From the IMG/VR virus record IMGVR_UViG_3300048927_000381, positions 1 to 52,867 of that record: a DNA stretch of 52,867 nt; one strand, written 5' to 3'. Source of the DNA: a virus. Shown in pieces: positions 32,033-39,615 of this stretch (the first letter of the stretch is position 1; each line of letters opens with the position of its first letter). The notes below the pieces were generated by a model that was not told the origin of the DNA, searched no databases, and saw only the letters and a list, made by a program, of their open reading frames with translations. The position numbers were made by a program, and so were the translations under genes.

Positions 32033-33097
32033 TTATGCGGCCTCATCCTCTACCGTGCCGAAGCGCGCGCGGATGATGTCGGCTATCTCCTTCCACTCCT
32101 TCAGCAATCCGCGCTCGTCCAAGAACTCGGGATCAATCGGCCTCGGTCCTTCGCCAGCGGCGAAGTCCATGCCGATCAGGATGGGCTTGCCCGCCGGCGG
32201 GAGATCGCCTGCTATCGTGTTCAAATCTTTCTTGATCGGCCCATCCAGCCAGCCGGGAACGACCTTCTGCCCGGCATTGAGCGCATCCACCGTGGACCGG
32301 TCCACCATGGAAAAGGCATGGGCGACACACGCAGGCCAGCGGTTCAGCGCATCGAGCAGGAAACGCTTGGCCTTGCGCTTATGGACGCGATACCGATGAG
32401 CAGCGACGGAATAGCCGATCGTATCGCCAACGACCATGTCGAGCACCATCTGCCGGGGCAGGGGCAGCATGTCGCGCCAATAGCCATAGGCCAGATGCAT
32501 GCGCACTCGATATACGCTTTCCGCCGCCATGCCGCCGTGGCGCTTCGACTGATCGACGCGCGCCTCCAGGCTGGCGACCTTCACCGCGACGTCGGCCTCC
32601 AGGCTGCGATAGACGTTCGCGATCTGCGCCGCCCATTCGAGCTGGTCCTTATCGATGGTCCCGTTGCGGTGAAGCTGGACGAGTGATCCATCATGCGTGC
32701 GCGTCGAGCGATCCCATGTCTCGGGCGTGCCATAGGCTTTGTGGCTCCACGCTTCCTTGACCTGCATCGCTTCCTCGATGCCGGGCTCCAGCCGAATGGG
32801 GCGTTCGATCAGCTTGGGCCTGCTGCGGCCTTTCCGCTTGCCCTCCGTCACGCGTTCGATCGGGCGCGGCAGGCCGAGCACGAGATGGTCGATCCGTTGC
32901 CGCTCGCGCTTCCGGGCCGCATCCATGCGCGCCAGCCGGGCATTGAGCGCCGTGACCGCCTCCGGGCAGCGCCGCGCATCATCGACCAGCGCCTGCCGCG
33001 CCGCCACGATCATGGCCGTGCGCGCTTCGACCGGGCTCGCGCCCTCGAAGACCTCGCCCAGCCGATTCACGATTTCAAACTTCGGCTTGTCCGCCAT
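32033..33097 (-). CDS. Putative late-gene regulator (large HTH-like protein)
   Basis: The 354-residue product starts at the ATG with GGGG upstream; a GTG four codons earlier is possible. It is basic and helical. Around residues 225-265 the segment IGYSVAAHRYRVHKRKAKRF followed by LLDALNRWP looks like a helix-turn-helix. Its place directly upstream of a terminator and the late genes is that of the lambda Q antiterminator, so a late activator or antiterminator role is plausible. It has no recognisable Q homology and no enzyme motifs. Confidence 0.5.
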   Translation of the reverse strand: MADKPKFEIVNRLGEVFEGASPVEARTAMIVAARQALVDDARRCPEAVTALNARLARMDAARKRERQRIDHLVLGLPRPIERVTEGKRKGRSRPKLIERPIRLEPGIEEAMQVKEAWSHKAYGTPETWDRSTRTHDGSLVQLHRNGTIDKDQLEWAAQIANVYRSLEADVAVKVASLEARVDQSKRHGGMAAESVYRVRMHLAYGYWRDMLPLPRQMVLDMVVGDTIGYSVAAHRYRVHKRKAKRFLLDALNRWPACVAHAFSMVDRSTVDALNAGQKVVPGWLDGPIKKDLNTIAGDLPPAGKPILIGMDFAAGEGPRPIDPEFLDERGLLKEWKEIADIIRARFGTVEDEAA

Positions 33098-33112
33098 GTC
33101 CCCGCTCACTCC

Positions 33113-33127
33113 GTTCTATGCTTGTTC
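33113..33127. promoter_or_regulatory. Second possible LexA box (GTTC-N7-GTTC)
   Basis: GTTCTATGCTTGTTC fits the alphaproteobacterial SOS consensus exactly. It ends on the stop codon of the small XRE gene and lies 16 bases before the regulator start. One or two such matches are expected by chance in a window of this size, so this site needs binding or induction data. Confidence 0.4.
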
Positions 33128-33321
33128 TAACGCTGCGCTTCGATTTCCGCCAGATTGACGCCCTGCCGGGTCAATAGCTGCTCGATCGCGATGACCCGCT
33201 GCTCGGTCGGTTCGCGCTTGCCCTGCTCGTAGCGCCGGACGGTGTTGACGGTGACGCCGATCTCGGCGGCATACCGGCGAAGCGTAAGGCCGGACGCGCG
33301 GCGCGCTGCCTTCATGTTCAT
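33127..33321 (-). CDS. Small XRE-type HTH regulator
   Basis: The 64-residue product (MNMKAARRASGLTLRRYAAE, then IGVTVNTVRRYEQGKREPTE) is a minimal Cro/XRE helix-turn-helix protein. Its start overlaps the stop of the replication loader gene, so it is expressed with the replication block. It could control the putative late regulator just downstream. Confidence 0.8.
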   Translation of the reverse strand: MNMKAARRASGLTLRRYAAEIGVTVNTVRRYEQGKREPTEQRVIAIEQLLTRQGVNLAEIEAQR

Positions 33322-33902
33322 GGCTGTGCCCCCACCGATTTGCGTCGGATCACATAGCGTTCCTCCGCTTCCACCCAGCGCAGCAATCCGCGCTCCATGG
33401 CTATGCGCCGCCACTGTTCGGGCACTGCATCGACAACAGCGTCAGATGCATCGGGATCGCGCAGCTCGGCCAGCCAGTCGTCGAACCGGCTTTGCCAGAA
33501 TTGCTGACACATGCTCAGCGCGCGATCGCGATCTGTGGGCGGGCTGACGAATGCCTCGAGGATCGCGACGCATTCGGCTGGTGTCGGAAAGAAGCGGCAC
33601 GTCTCTGCGGCCTTCTCCACCATGCGCCGGATTGATTCCGGCGCGTAGCGGCCGAGTATCTGGGTGTAGACCGCCACGCGCCGCTTCCCTGTGTCGATGT
33701 CCGTCGGGCGGCTGGGCAGGATCGAGCGCAGATAGCGCATCTGTTCCGCCAGCTCTTCCGGGCTTGTTCGCGCATCCGGTTGGGCCGGTTGCCGTTCGGC
33801 CCATGCCTGGAGGGCGCGAGCCTCAGCCACGGTTGCCGGTGCGACGATTTCCCGATCCTCGAGCAGCGACAATGCCGAGGGCTTCGTCGAAGCCGTCTCC
33901 AT
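33318..33902 (-). CDS. Helicase loader-like replication protein (lambda P position)
   Basis: The 194-residue product starts at the ATG with GGAGG five bases upstream; an upstream ATG at 33947 lacks a ribosome site. The central RVAVYTQILGRYAPESIRRM followed by CRFFPTPAECVAIL is the pattern of phage proteins that follow lambda O-like initiators and recruit host DnaB helicase. No Walker motif is present. The prophage lacks its own replicative helicase, which fits use of the host's. Confidence 0.6.
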   Translation of the reverse strand: METASTKPSALSLLEDREIVAPATVAEARALQAWAERQPAQPDARTSPEELAEQMRYLRSILPSRPTDIDTGKRRVAVYTQILGRYAPESIRRMVEKAAETCRFFPTPAECVAILEAFVSPPTDRDRALSMCQQFWQSRFDDWLAELRDPDASDAVVDAVPEQWRRIAMERGLLRWVEAEERYVIRRKSVGAQP

Positions 33903-34587
33903 GCTGCCCTCCAGCACCGCCAGTGCTGCTGTTCCGATACCCTGCATTCGATCCTCGCTTCTGCTGCCATTCGTCGGATTTGATCACCCAGGTCCGCCAT
34001 GCGGCCTGCCAGTCATGTTTCCGGGCGGTCGAGCCGCTCGCCGCCGCCCAATGGTCCCGGAACTTGGACAGCTCCCGTTCCAGCATGCCTGGCTCCCAGC
34101 GGCTGACGGTGTCGAACGCGACCGTACCGGGCTGGAACAGATCGGGTTGCCAGTCGGCGGGGAGACGCGTCGCGCGCTTCCCCGAAGATGCGTCAGCATC
34201 TGAGGGTATGATGGTTCTTGACGGTTTGTCCGAAGCGGCTTCGGGGGTTCCCGTTGCTCCTTTCGGGGGGAAGCGCTTTCGGGGGGAAGCGGCTTCGGGG
34301 GGAAGCGGCTTCGGGGGCGAAGCCTTTTCGGAGGCGATGACGGGATGAACGCAATATCGGCATCCGCGCCCAGGCACCTCAATGCGGGTCACATGCCCAG
34401 CCGTCACGAGGCTCTTCATGGCAGCCTGCACCGTGCGGTCGGTCTTGCTGCACTTCCGCGCCAGCGTCGCCATGGACGGCCAGCACTGGCCCTCGTCATT
34501 GGCACAGTCGGCCAGGGCGAGAAGCACGATCTTCTCGCTGTCGGGCAGATTGATTTCCCAGACGAGGGACATCACGCGAACGCTCAC
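33823..34587 (-). CDS. Lambda O-like replication initiator (HTH plus DnaT-like C-terminus)
   Basis: The 254-residue product starts at the GTG overlapping the previous stop (GTGA), with GGGGG upstream. Residues 1-85 are a winged helix-turn-helix (CWPSMATLARKCSKTDRTVQ). Residues 93-125 are a Pro/Lys-rich hinge encoded by the iteron array. The C-terminal segment DWQPDLF followed by RELSKFRDHWAAASGSTARK and DWQAAWRTWV is the DnaT-like DNA-binding/primosome pattern. It should bind the iterons within its own gene and open the origin. Confidence 0.8.
   Translation of the reverse strand: MSVRVMSLVWEINLPDSEKIVLLALADCANDEGQCWPSMATLARKCSKTDRTVQAAMKSLVTAGHVTRIEVPGRGCRYCVHPVIASEKASPPKPLPPEAASPRKRFPPKGATGTPEAASDKPSRTIIPSDADASSGKRATRLPADWQPDLFQPGTVAFDTVSRWEPGMLERELSKFRDHWAAASGSTARKHDWQAAWRTWVIKSDEWQQKRGSNAGYRNSSTGGAGGQHGDGFDEALGIVAARGSGNRRTGNRG
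34260..34323. repeat. Four 16-bp iterons: probable phage replication origin
   Basis: Units start at 34260, 34276, 34292 and 34308; the consensus is (C/G)(T/C)TTCGGGGGGAAGCG, with the last unit one G shorter and slightly altered. A partial unit occurs at 34235-34247. Each unit is itself a small palindrome (GCTTC/GAAGC around Gs). The period is not a multiple of three, so the repeated DNA encodes different residues in each copy; selection for the DNA is more likely than for the protein. Iterons inside the O gene are exactly how lambdoid origins are built. Confidence 0.8.
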
Positions 34588-35006
34588 TTGATCCACCCCC
34601 ATTCACGCACGACGGTCAGGGCCTCTTCCGGCTGGCGGATCATCGCCCACGGGAAGCCCCAGGCGCGCAGGTCGTCACGCCAGATTTCCTGATCTTCCGA
34701 CAGGTCGTTGCCGATCTCGCGCTTCACCTCGATAAAGCCGACCTGGAGCGTCATTTTGCGGTTGAACAGGATCAGGTCGGGGAAGCCCGCGCGCAGGCCA
34801 TCCGCTTTGAATGCTGCCGCCTGTTTGATGCGCGCCAGCTTGTCGCCGGTGAAGCGCACCCCGTTCGGGACATGCACGGCCTCAATCCCCTGCATAGCGA
34901 GCAGACGGATAGCGCCGCGCTGCACCGGCCGCTCGGCCATGCCGCCGGCACGACTGCCGCCGCCCGTGCGCTTGCGCGGCTCCTTCATGAACCAAGCGGC
35001 CGCCAT
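34584..35006 (-). CDS. VRR-NUC domain nuclease
   Basis: The 140-residue product has the PD-(D/E)XK-type VRR-NUC core: GLRAGFPDLILFNRK, then LQVGFIEVKREIGNDLSEDQ. Stand-alone VRR-NUC proteins are common in phage replication blocks and cut branched DNA. It overlaps both neighbours and has a GGGGATG ribosome region. The acidic and Lys ligands are present, so it is probably active. Confidence 0.88.
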   Translation of the reverse strand: MAAAWFMKEPRKRTGGGSRAGGMAERPVQRGAIRLLAMQGIEAVHVPNGVRFTGDKLARIKQAAAFKADGLRAGFPDLILFNRKMTLQVGFIEVKREIGNDLSEDQEIWRDDLRAWGFPWAMIRQPEEALTVVREWGWIK

Positions 35007-35611
35007 CAGATCATCCCCGAGGCGACGCCGCCCAAGGTGAAGCCGTGGTCCGCGGCGCGGGGTTCGAACCTGCTGACGAGGCGAGCACCATTCTGCACGC
35101 GGCGAAGCTGCTCGTCGAAGCTGAGGCGGCGGCCACGGTTCGCCCGTTCCCGTTCCATCTCGGCTTCGACCACCTGCCGGGCGTCAGCCGCCAGATAGCC
35201 CTTGCGGTTGGTCAGGTCGCGATACACGTCGCGTAGATGTTCCGGGCACCAGCTCAGGTGTCGTTCCGTCGTCAACCGACCGACGCGCATACGGGGCGCG
35301 GAGCCGGGCGGCTGGGCAGCATGGCCAAGGCCTGAGCGGTAAAGCGCACGACCGGATTCACGACGGCGCTCTGCCTCCTGGGGGTCGTTGGCGATCTTGG
35401 CGCGCAGGGCGGTGCTGGTGCGCTCGACATGGGCGGTCCTGAACGCAGGGTCGGCCATCCGGCGCTTCATCGCTGCGCTGGACTTCTTCGCGCGATCGGG
35501 ATTGCTGCCGTGGACGCGGCCACAGCACGAACGGCAAAACCGCGTCTTGCGGCGCGGCCTCTCTTCTATCTCCCGGCCGCAGCCGCCCTCGCATTGGAAT
35601 GTGGTCGACAT
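35006..35611 (-). CDS. Zinc-ribbon protein of the replication block
   Basis: The 201-residue product starts at the ATG behind GGAGA (35611); the longer frame is a shadow. Residues 8-30 hold CEGGCGRE and FCRSCCGR, a likely zinc ribbon, followed by a long basic helical part (AKKSSAAMKRRM; AEMERERANRGRRLSFDEQL). Near residue 140 it has LTTERHLSWCPEHLRDVYRD, with another Cys/His pair. It may bind nucleic acid; the family is not recognised. Confidence 0.6.
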   Translation of the reverse strand: MSTTFQCEGGCGREIEERPRRKTRFCRSCCGRVHGSNPDRAKKSSAAMKRRMADPAFRTAHVERTSTALRAKIANDPQEAERRRESGRALYRSGLGHAAQPPGSAPRMRVGRLTTERHLSWCPEHLRDVYRDLTNRKGYLAADARQVVEAEMERERANRGRRLSFDEQLRRVQNGARLVSRFEPRAADHGFTLGGVASGMI

Positions 35612-35796
35612 CAGTTCTGGGTCTCCCCACGGAGGCGGGCGGCCTCTGCGCGCACGGCGGCGCGATGGGCAGCGTGCGAACTGGCGGCAGCCTTGGTGGC
35701 CACCCGGCGACGTTCCCGCTGGGCGACGACGGCAGGATGCGGGAAGACCCGGCGATAGGCGTTCACCAGCCGGGCGCGGATATAGAGAGATGCCAT
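35611..35796 (-). CDS. Small basic Ala/Arg-rich protein
   Basis: The 61-residue product starts MASLYIRARLVNAYRRVFPH and continues as an Arg/Ala-rich helix. It overlaps the zinc-ribbon gene by one base. There is no strong ribosome site; a GTG three codons upstream is the alternative start. A hairpin (GGCGGGCA/TGCCCGCC, 35816-35841) without a T-run precedes it. The function is unknown. Confidence 0.5.
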   Translation of the reverse strand: MASLYIRARLVNAYRRVFPHPAVVAQRERRRVATKAAASSHAAHRAAVRAEAARLRGETQN

Positions 35797-35852
35797 AACG
35801 ATCACCGATCATGAGGGCGGGCACCCTCTCGGATGCCCGCCGGGTTGCTGGA

Positions 35853-36803
35853 TTATTCGGGAGCGCCGACGAAGATCGGCAGGCTGGTTTTGCTGGCCAC
35901 CTCTTCGAGGGCCTCATTGAACGCCGTTTCGAACGTCAGATCGGGACGCCACAATTCGTACCAGAACAGCAGCCCGTCGCTGGTCTTCCGGTAGCGGAAC
36001 CGGGCGATCAGGCGGAACACGTCGACGGAGCGGGCGAACACCGGGATGGTGATGGAGAACATCGTCGGCAGGGTGAGCGGCTTGCCGTCGCCGTCCGTAT
36101 GCTCGCTGTCGAAGGTGAATTGAGCTTCACCGGTGGACAGGTTCTTTGCTTCCTTGATGACGGCCCGCTCATAGACCTGGAGCCCGCGCGAGATCTCGAC
36201 CAGCTTGGAGGGTGTCGCGAGCGAGCCGCGATTGGCGCTGACGAAATCCTGCGATGCCTTGGCGAAGACGTCCACGGGGTCGGCGGACACGTCGACGATG
36301 TTGTCTTCGATGAACCGGGCGAAATCACCCATGCCCATCGGCTTCGCGTTCATGTTGATCCAGGCCTGCCATTCCTTGGACAGCGGGAAGGCGTAGCTGG
36401 CCTTATGGCGCATGGCCTGAACGGGGTTCACCGATACCTCGCCATCTGTCTCGGCGTTGTCCGGATGATAATCGAAGATCGCGGTCAGCGACGGCTTCGT
36501 GAAATCGTCGCTGGCGAAGATCGCCGAATGCAGAAATTTGAACCGGTTCACCAGATCGATGAAGGATTGAAGCTGGGTCAGCGCCACGATGCCGGTACGG
36601 TGGAGCGGGAAGGGGCGGAAGGCATCCCACGAGCTCGGCGACACGGGGGTCAGGCCGCCGGGCGTCATGGCGAAATGCGCGAGCGTGCCGTCGCGCGGGT
36701 CGGCCAGTTCGATCGGCTTCGCCTGGATATGATTTTCGGCAACCGTGAAGGCGGTTTCCATCAATTCGCCGGTGCGGTCGGCAACAGTCTTGGTATCGGT
36801 CAT
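35853..36803 (-). CDS. DUF2303 family protein
   Basis: The 316-residue product matches DUF2303 (YfdQ-like): a mid part with ASYAFPLSKEWQAWINMNAK, DFARFIEDNIVDVSADPVDV and a C-terminal ARFRYRKTSDGLLFWYELWR. The family occurs in early regions of many proteobacterial phages and is not characterised biochemically. It is followed closely by its usual small partner gene. Confidence 0.88.
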   Translation of the reverse strand: MTDTKTVADRTGELMETAFTVAENHIQAKPIELADPRDGTLAHFAMTPGGLTPVSPSSWDAFRPFPLHRTGIVALTQLQSFIDLVNRFKFLHSAIFASDDFTKPSLTAIFDYHPDNAETDGEVSVNPVQAMRHKASYAFPLSKEWQAWINMNAKPMGMGDFARFIEDNIVDVSADPVDVFAKASQDFVSANRGSLATPSKLVEISRGLQVYERAVIKEAKNLSTGEAQFTFDSEHTDGDGKPLTLPTMFSITIPVFARSVDVFRLIARFRYRKTSDGLLFWYELWRPDLTFETAFNEALEEVASKTSLPIFVGAPE

Positions 36804-36817
36804 GTCTACGTCCTTGT

Positions 36818-37243
36818 TCAGCCGCGAACGACGCGGGCTTCGGTGTTGATTTCGCGGATGGCGCCGAACAGGTTCCCCTGGTTCGGCTTGTTGGGGCTGA
36901 GCCGGCCGTCGCTGGTGAACCAGGCCACGGTCGCGCCGTGCTTCTCGACGGGCAGCTTGAATGCCAGGCTGGGCGTCAGCACCGAGAACTCGCGGTCGTG
37001 GTCATAATCGACCTCGATCGTCAGCGTGATCTTGCCCTTGGCCTTCTTGCCGGTGTCGATGCCGACCGCCTCCAGTTTGGTGGCGAATTCCCGCAGCGGC
37101 TCGCAACTGTCCGCATTGAACTGGCCATCCTTCAGCATGAGGATGAGGTCGGATAGGGTGGAAGCCGCGGGGAATCGGCGACCGCCGTCGGCGGCGTGCT
37201 GCTCGATCAAATCCCCGTCGCCGGGGCCGTCCTGGTTGTTCAC
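36818..37243 (-). CDS. Conserved partner of the DUF2303 gene
   Basis: The 141-residue product has an acidic N-terminus, then a beta-rich part (GKITLTIEVDYDHDREFSVL) and the ending GNLFGAIREI. A gene with this GKIxLxIxVxxD segment next to DUF2303 recurs in related phages (from memory), so the two may form a complex. It lies 14 bases upstream of the DUF2303 start. No known activity. Confidence 0.65.
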   Translation of the reverse strand: MNNQDGPGDGDLIEQHAADGGRRFPAASTLSDLILMLKDGQFNADSCEPLREFATKLEAVGIDTGKKAKGKITLTIEVDYDHDREFSVLTPSLAFKLPVEKHGATVAWFTSDGRLSPNKPNQGNLFGAIREINTEARVVRG

Positions 37244-37485
37244 TGCTTTTCTCCTGAGGCAGGTTCGGATCCGGTGAGATGCAGGCCCTGCTCAACCTGC
37301 TCCACGAAGGCGGCCAGCCGGGCGCACAGGAGCGATCCGCTCTCCGTGTCGACCGTCCCGACGGCGATGAGATTGTTGACGGCGGCGATCTGCCACCGGC
37401 CGAACTCGGCGACCTGCGCGCGTTCCGCGGCGCGGGCCTGCGCGGTGACCTCGGCGAAGGTGCGGCGGCGGTAGCGGCGGCTCAT
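37240..37485 (-). CDS. Small helical protein
   Basis: The 81-residue product (MSRRYRRRTFAEVTAQARAA) has a basic start and a long helix, with four-base overlaps on both sides, so it is translated with the methyltransferase upstream and the DUF2303 pair downstream. No domain is recognised. Confidence 0.6.
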   Translation of the reverse strand: MSRRYRRRTFAEVTAQARAAERAQVAEFGRWQIAAVNNLIAVGTVDTESGSLLCARLAAFVEQVEQGLHLTGSEPASGEKQ

Positions 37486-38237
37486 GCGGCGCGCTCCAGA
37501 CCTTGCGCTTCGGCCAGCCGGGCGCAGGCGGTCGCAAAGTGCTTGGGGTTCTTCTCGATGCCGATGAACTGGCGGCCCGCCTTCACAGCGGCGACACCGG
37601 TGCTGCCCGTTCCCATGAAGGGGTCGCAGATCAGGCCGGGCGCGCAGTTGGTGATGATCTTGTCCATCACCGCATCGGGCTTGACCGTCGGATGGCCGAA
37701 CTTCGCCTCGCCGCGCGGCGACATCGCAACTATCTCGCGATCGAGGTCGTCCAGTGTGCCACGCGGGTGGAAATCCTCATTCCACGCGTGGACGTAGAAT
37801 TCCATGACCGGGCGATAGTGCTTGTTCGCCACGGGCTGGGGGTTTTTCTTCCGCCAGATGCAGACCGCTTGGCGCTTGAAATTGCCGTCGAGGTACGGGA
37901 GCAGCTTCGGTAGCTGGTCATTGTGGCAAAACACGATAGCCGATCCACAGAGCAACGGGTTGATGATGCTGTGGTCGAAACCGCTGGAGAGTCCGTCTGC
38001 AAGTATTTCGTCCATGCCGGTCCGGCTGGAACGATAATGCCCGCCACCCTCGGCGCGGAACTCATAGGGCGGGTCGGTGACGAGGTTCGGAACCCAGCCC
38101 AGGCGGGGCAGGATCTGGTAACAATCGCCCAGATACAGCGTGGCCGCGCCGATGATGGCGACGGTCGTTGTAGCAGGCAAAGAAAGATCGTTCGCGGAAC
38201 CGGCCTGCGCCAGCGCCGCGCTAGTTGCGCAGGTCAT
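37482..38237 (-). CDS. Orphan N6-adenine DNA methyltransferase (beta class)
   Basis: The 251-residue product has the catalytic DPPY (residues 55-58) before the AdoMet-binding DPFMGTGSTG (205-214), the motif order of beta-class amino-methyltransferases. GGAGTG precedes the ATG. No restriction endonuclease is adjacent, so it is solitary. It may shield phage DNA from host restriction, or act like the CcrM type, which methylates GANTC and regulates alphaproteobacterial genes; the target site cannot be read from the sequence. Confidence 0.9.
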   Translation of the reverse strand: MTCATSAALAQAGSANDLSLPATTTVAIIGAATLYLGDCYQILPRLGWVPNLVTDPPYEFRAEGGGHYRSSRTGMDEILADGLSSGFDHSIINPLLCGSAIVFCHNDQLPKLLPYLDGNFKRQAVCIWRKKNPQPVANKHYRPVMEFYVHAWNEDFHPRGTLDDLDREIVAMSPRGEAKFGHPTVKPDAVMDKIITNCAPGLICDPFMGTGSTGVAAVKAGRQFIGIEKNPKHFATACARLAEAQGLERAA

Positions 38238-38275
38238 GGTCCATTCACTCCAGGGCTTGTCGCGCCCGCTCAGGG

Positions 38276-38716
38276 TTATTCCTTGATGATGTGCGCCCGA
38301 AGGGTCGGGATCAGCGCCTCGGCGGTACGGGAGAACGCGGCGCGCTCGCCCGGATCAATGATGCCGTCCGCCAGATACTCATTGCCGTCCGCTACCAGTT
38401 GGGACGCCTGCGCGAGGGCGCGGCGCATGCAGGCCGCTTCTTCATCCTCAATGCGAGGCGGGGCGCAAAAGCCCATAGCGGCGTTGATGCGCGCCCAGGC
38501 TGCGGACGGCAGGATAGCGAATACGCGCATCATCAGCGGGGCCGACATCTCGACCGGCGGCGTCGCGGCATAGGTGCGCAGCGTGCCTGCCCTTTCGCCA
38601 GTCGCAGCCGCCAGGTCTTCCCAACTGATCGCCTTCCCGCGCCCGACGAACAACTGTAGCGTGTCCGCGATTACGCGTTTTGCATTCTCGTCAGAATTTG
38701 AAGCGTTCATTTCCAT
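38276..38716 (-). CDS. HTH-like early regulator
   Basis: The 146-residue product starts MEMNASNSDENAKRVIADTL. Residues 31-60 (SWEDLAAATGERAGTLRTYA) fit a helix-turn-helix, with a second helical domain (AILPSAAWARINAAMGF) and a C-terminal helix bundle. Its position, upstream of the methyltransferase in the leftward early operon, suits a CII/early-regulator role. Divergent to it is the plus-strand gene at 38862. Confidence 0.65.
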   Translation of the reverse strand: MEMNASNSDENAKRVIADTLQLFVGRGKAISWEDLAAATGERAGTLRTYAATPPVEMSAPLMMRVFAILPSAAWARINAAMGFCAPPRIEDEEAACMRRALAQASQLVADGNEYLADGIIDPGERAAFSRTAEALIPTLRAHIIKE

Positions 38717-38787
38717 GGTGAAACCTTCGAATGGGCGGCAGTACAGTCGCCATGAACAAGGGGAAAAATCGTCAGGCCATTACCTCG

Positions 38788-38827
38788 CCGGGAGCGCGAT
38801 TGACCGCGCTCCCGGTCCGGCTATCGT
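38788..38827 (+). promoter_or_regulatory. 11-bp palindrome overlapping a predicted promoter
   Basis: CCGGGAGCGCG and CGCGCTCCCGG (38788-38798 and 38805-38815) are perfect inverted repeats around 6 bases. A promoter-like TTGACC-N16-TATCGT (38800-38827) overlaps the right arm and points at the isolated gene at 38862. No T-run follows, so it is not a terminator. It reads as an operator of a repressor not shared with the immunity region. Confidence 0.5.
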
Positions 38828-38861
38828 GTGAGATGGAACCAACACACGAAGGGAAAGCGGA

Positions 38862-39110
38862 ATGGGCGAACAGGCTGACGTCGAATTTGGGCATCGCCAC
38901 GCCATGCACCTTATTCTTGAGCGCCTGCTGGTCCGCGTTTTTGAAGACGACCCGGTCGGCCTGGCTGACCTTGAGGCCGAATGCATGGCATCTGTCGACA
39001 ACCTGCCGAGACAATGGACCGAAGGCGAGAAGCGCGGAAAAGCGGAGCATATGTCTAACTCCGTCCAGGCGATTTTTTCGGGAGCCCGCCGCTTGCTTGA
39101 AGCTGATTGA
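38862..39110 (+). CDS. Isolated plus-strand gene within the leftward early region
   Basis: The 82-residue product follows a strong GAAGGGAAAG ribosome site. It is an acidic helical protein (HAMHLILERLLVRVFEDDPV, then LADLEAECMASVDNLPRQWT). It points against all its neighbours and has its own promoter candidate and palindrome, so it may be expressed in the lysogen. Its last 56 bases overlap the convergent gene at 39055. No family was identified. Confidence 0.65.
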   Translation: MGEQADVEFGHRHAMHLILERLLVRVFEDDPVGLADLEAECMASVDNLPRQWTEGEKRGKAEHMSNSVQAIFSGARRLLEAD

Positions 39111-39231
39111 CGAATTCCTCGGTCACGGACGGAGGAATAACCCTGCGCGAACGATCAGCAGTGCGGCGGCTAAGCTCCTCGCGCACGATCTCGCGAATGC
39201 GGGCTTCCTGCTCGGGGGTGAAGGGCATCAT
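39055..39231 (-). CDS. Small charged protein after the Cro-like gene
   Basis: The 58-residue product starts MMPFTPEQEARIREIVREEL and ends QLQASGGLPKKSPGRS. Its ATGATG start overlaps the stop of the Cro-like gene, so it is translated from the same early message. It is helical and charged, of unknown function. It overlaps the opposing gene at 38862 by 56 bases. Confidence 0.6.
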   Translation of the reverse strand: MMPFTPEQEARIREIVREELSRRTADRSRRVIPPSVTEEFVNQLQASGGLPKKSPGRS

Positions 39232-39530
39232 GCTGCAACCTTCGATTGGGCAGGTGCCGGAAGAGCCGGGCGTCCTACCCCCACAAGCGCCTTGCGGGCA
39301 CCGCCGGGGATGCTGCTTGCGGGCCAGTTGCTCGGATCGCGAAACCAATCGAACAGACGTCCAAGGCTTCGGCTGGAGCAACCGGCTCCATCACGCAGAC
39401 GATCGAAGAACGATCCGCGATTGACAACAATAGTTGCCACCCGAGCAAGTGACTTGCCGCCATGGGCTGCCGCCTCCGCAGCATATGCGTCAGCGACCTT
39501 TAGCAAAGCGGCTTCATAAGTCATGTCCAT
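39228..39530 (-). CDS. Cro-like first gene of the leftward early operon
   Basis: The 100-residue product begins MDMTYEAALLKVADAYAAEA and has an HTH-like segment (GKSLARVATIVVNRGSFFDR; CSSRSLGRLFDWFRDPSNWP). It is transcribed divergently from the repressor with operators between, which is the Cro position. There is no Shine-Dalgarno sequence: the predicted -10 box ends seven bases before the ATG at 39530, so the message may be leaderless. An in-frame ATG at 39524 is an alternative. Confidence 0.7.
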   Translation of the reverse strand: MDMTYEAALLKVADAYAAEAAAHGGKSLARVATIVVNRGSFFDRLRDGAGCSSRSLGRLFDWFRDPSNWPASSIPGGARKALVGVGRPALPAPAQSKVAA

Positions 39531-39536
39531 GGCGTC

Positions 39537-39565
39537 GATATACGGCATATATGCCGCATCGTCAA
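39537..39565 (-). promoter_or_regulatory. Leftward early promoter
   Basis: On the minus strand TTGACG (39560-39565) and TATATC (39537-39542) are separated by exactly 17 bases, and that spacer contains the perfect operator 39543-39556. Transcription would start about at the ATG of the Cro-like gene. Repressor bound here would block polymerase directly. Confidence 0.75.
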
Positions 39566-39614
39566 CGGCACATTTGCCGCATGACTTGCCGGTCTCGGCG
39601 CGGCACAATTGCCG
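39543..39614. promoter_or_regulatory. Left operator cluster (three CGGCA-N4-TGCCG sites)
   Basis: Perfect sites lie at 39543-39556 (centre TATA), 39566-39579 (CATT) and 39601-39614 (CAAT). Centre-to-centre distances are 23 and 35 bases. The third ends one base before the repressor's ATG, so it can serve for autoregulation. They are the same motif as the cluster on the other side of the repressor gene. Confidence 0.88.
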
Positions 39615-39615
39615 C

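Noticed and set aside
33902-33947. Earlier start for the helicase-loader-like gene
   Set aside because: The ATG at 33947 has no ribosome site, while the ATG at 33902 has GGAGG at ideal distance.
38731-39519. 262-codon plus-strand frame
   Set aside because: It overlaps the better supported genes at 38862 (strong ribosome site), 39055 and the Cro-like gene, and has low-quality composition.
39523-39615. Upstream extension of the repressor frame
   Set aside because: It would translate through two operators and a promoter and adds residues unlike a DNA-binding domain. The ATG at 39616 is the sensible start.
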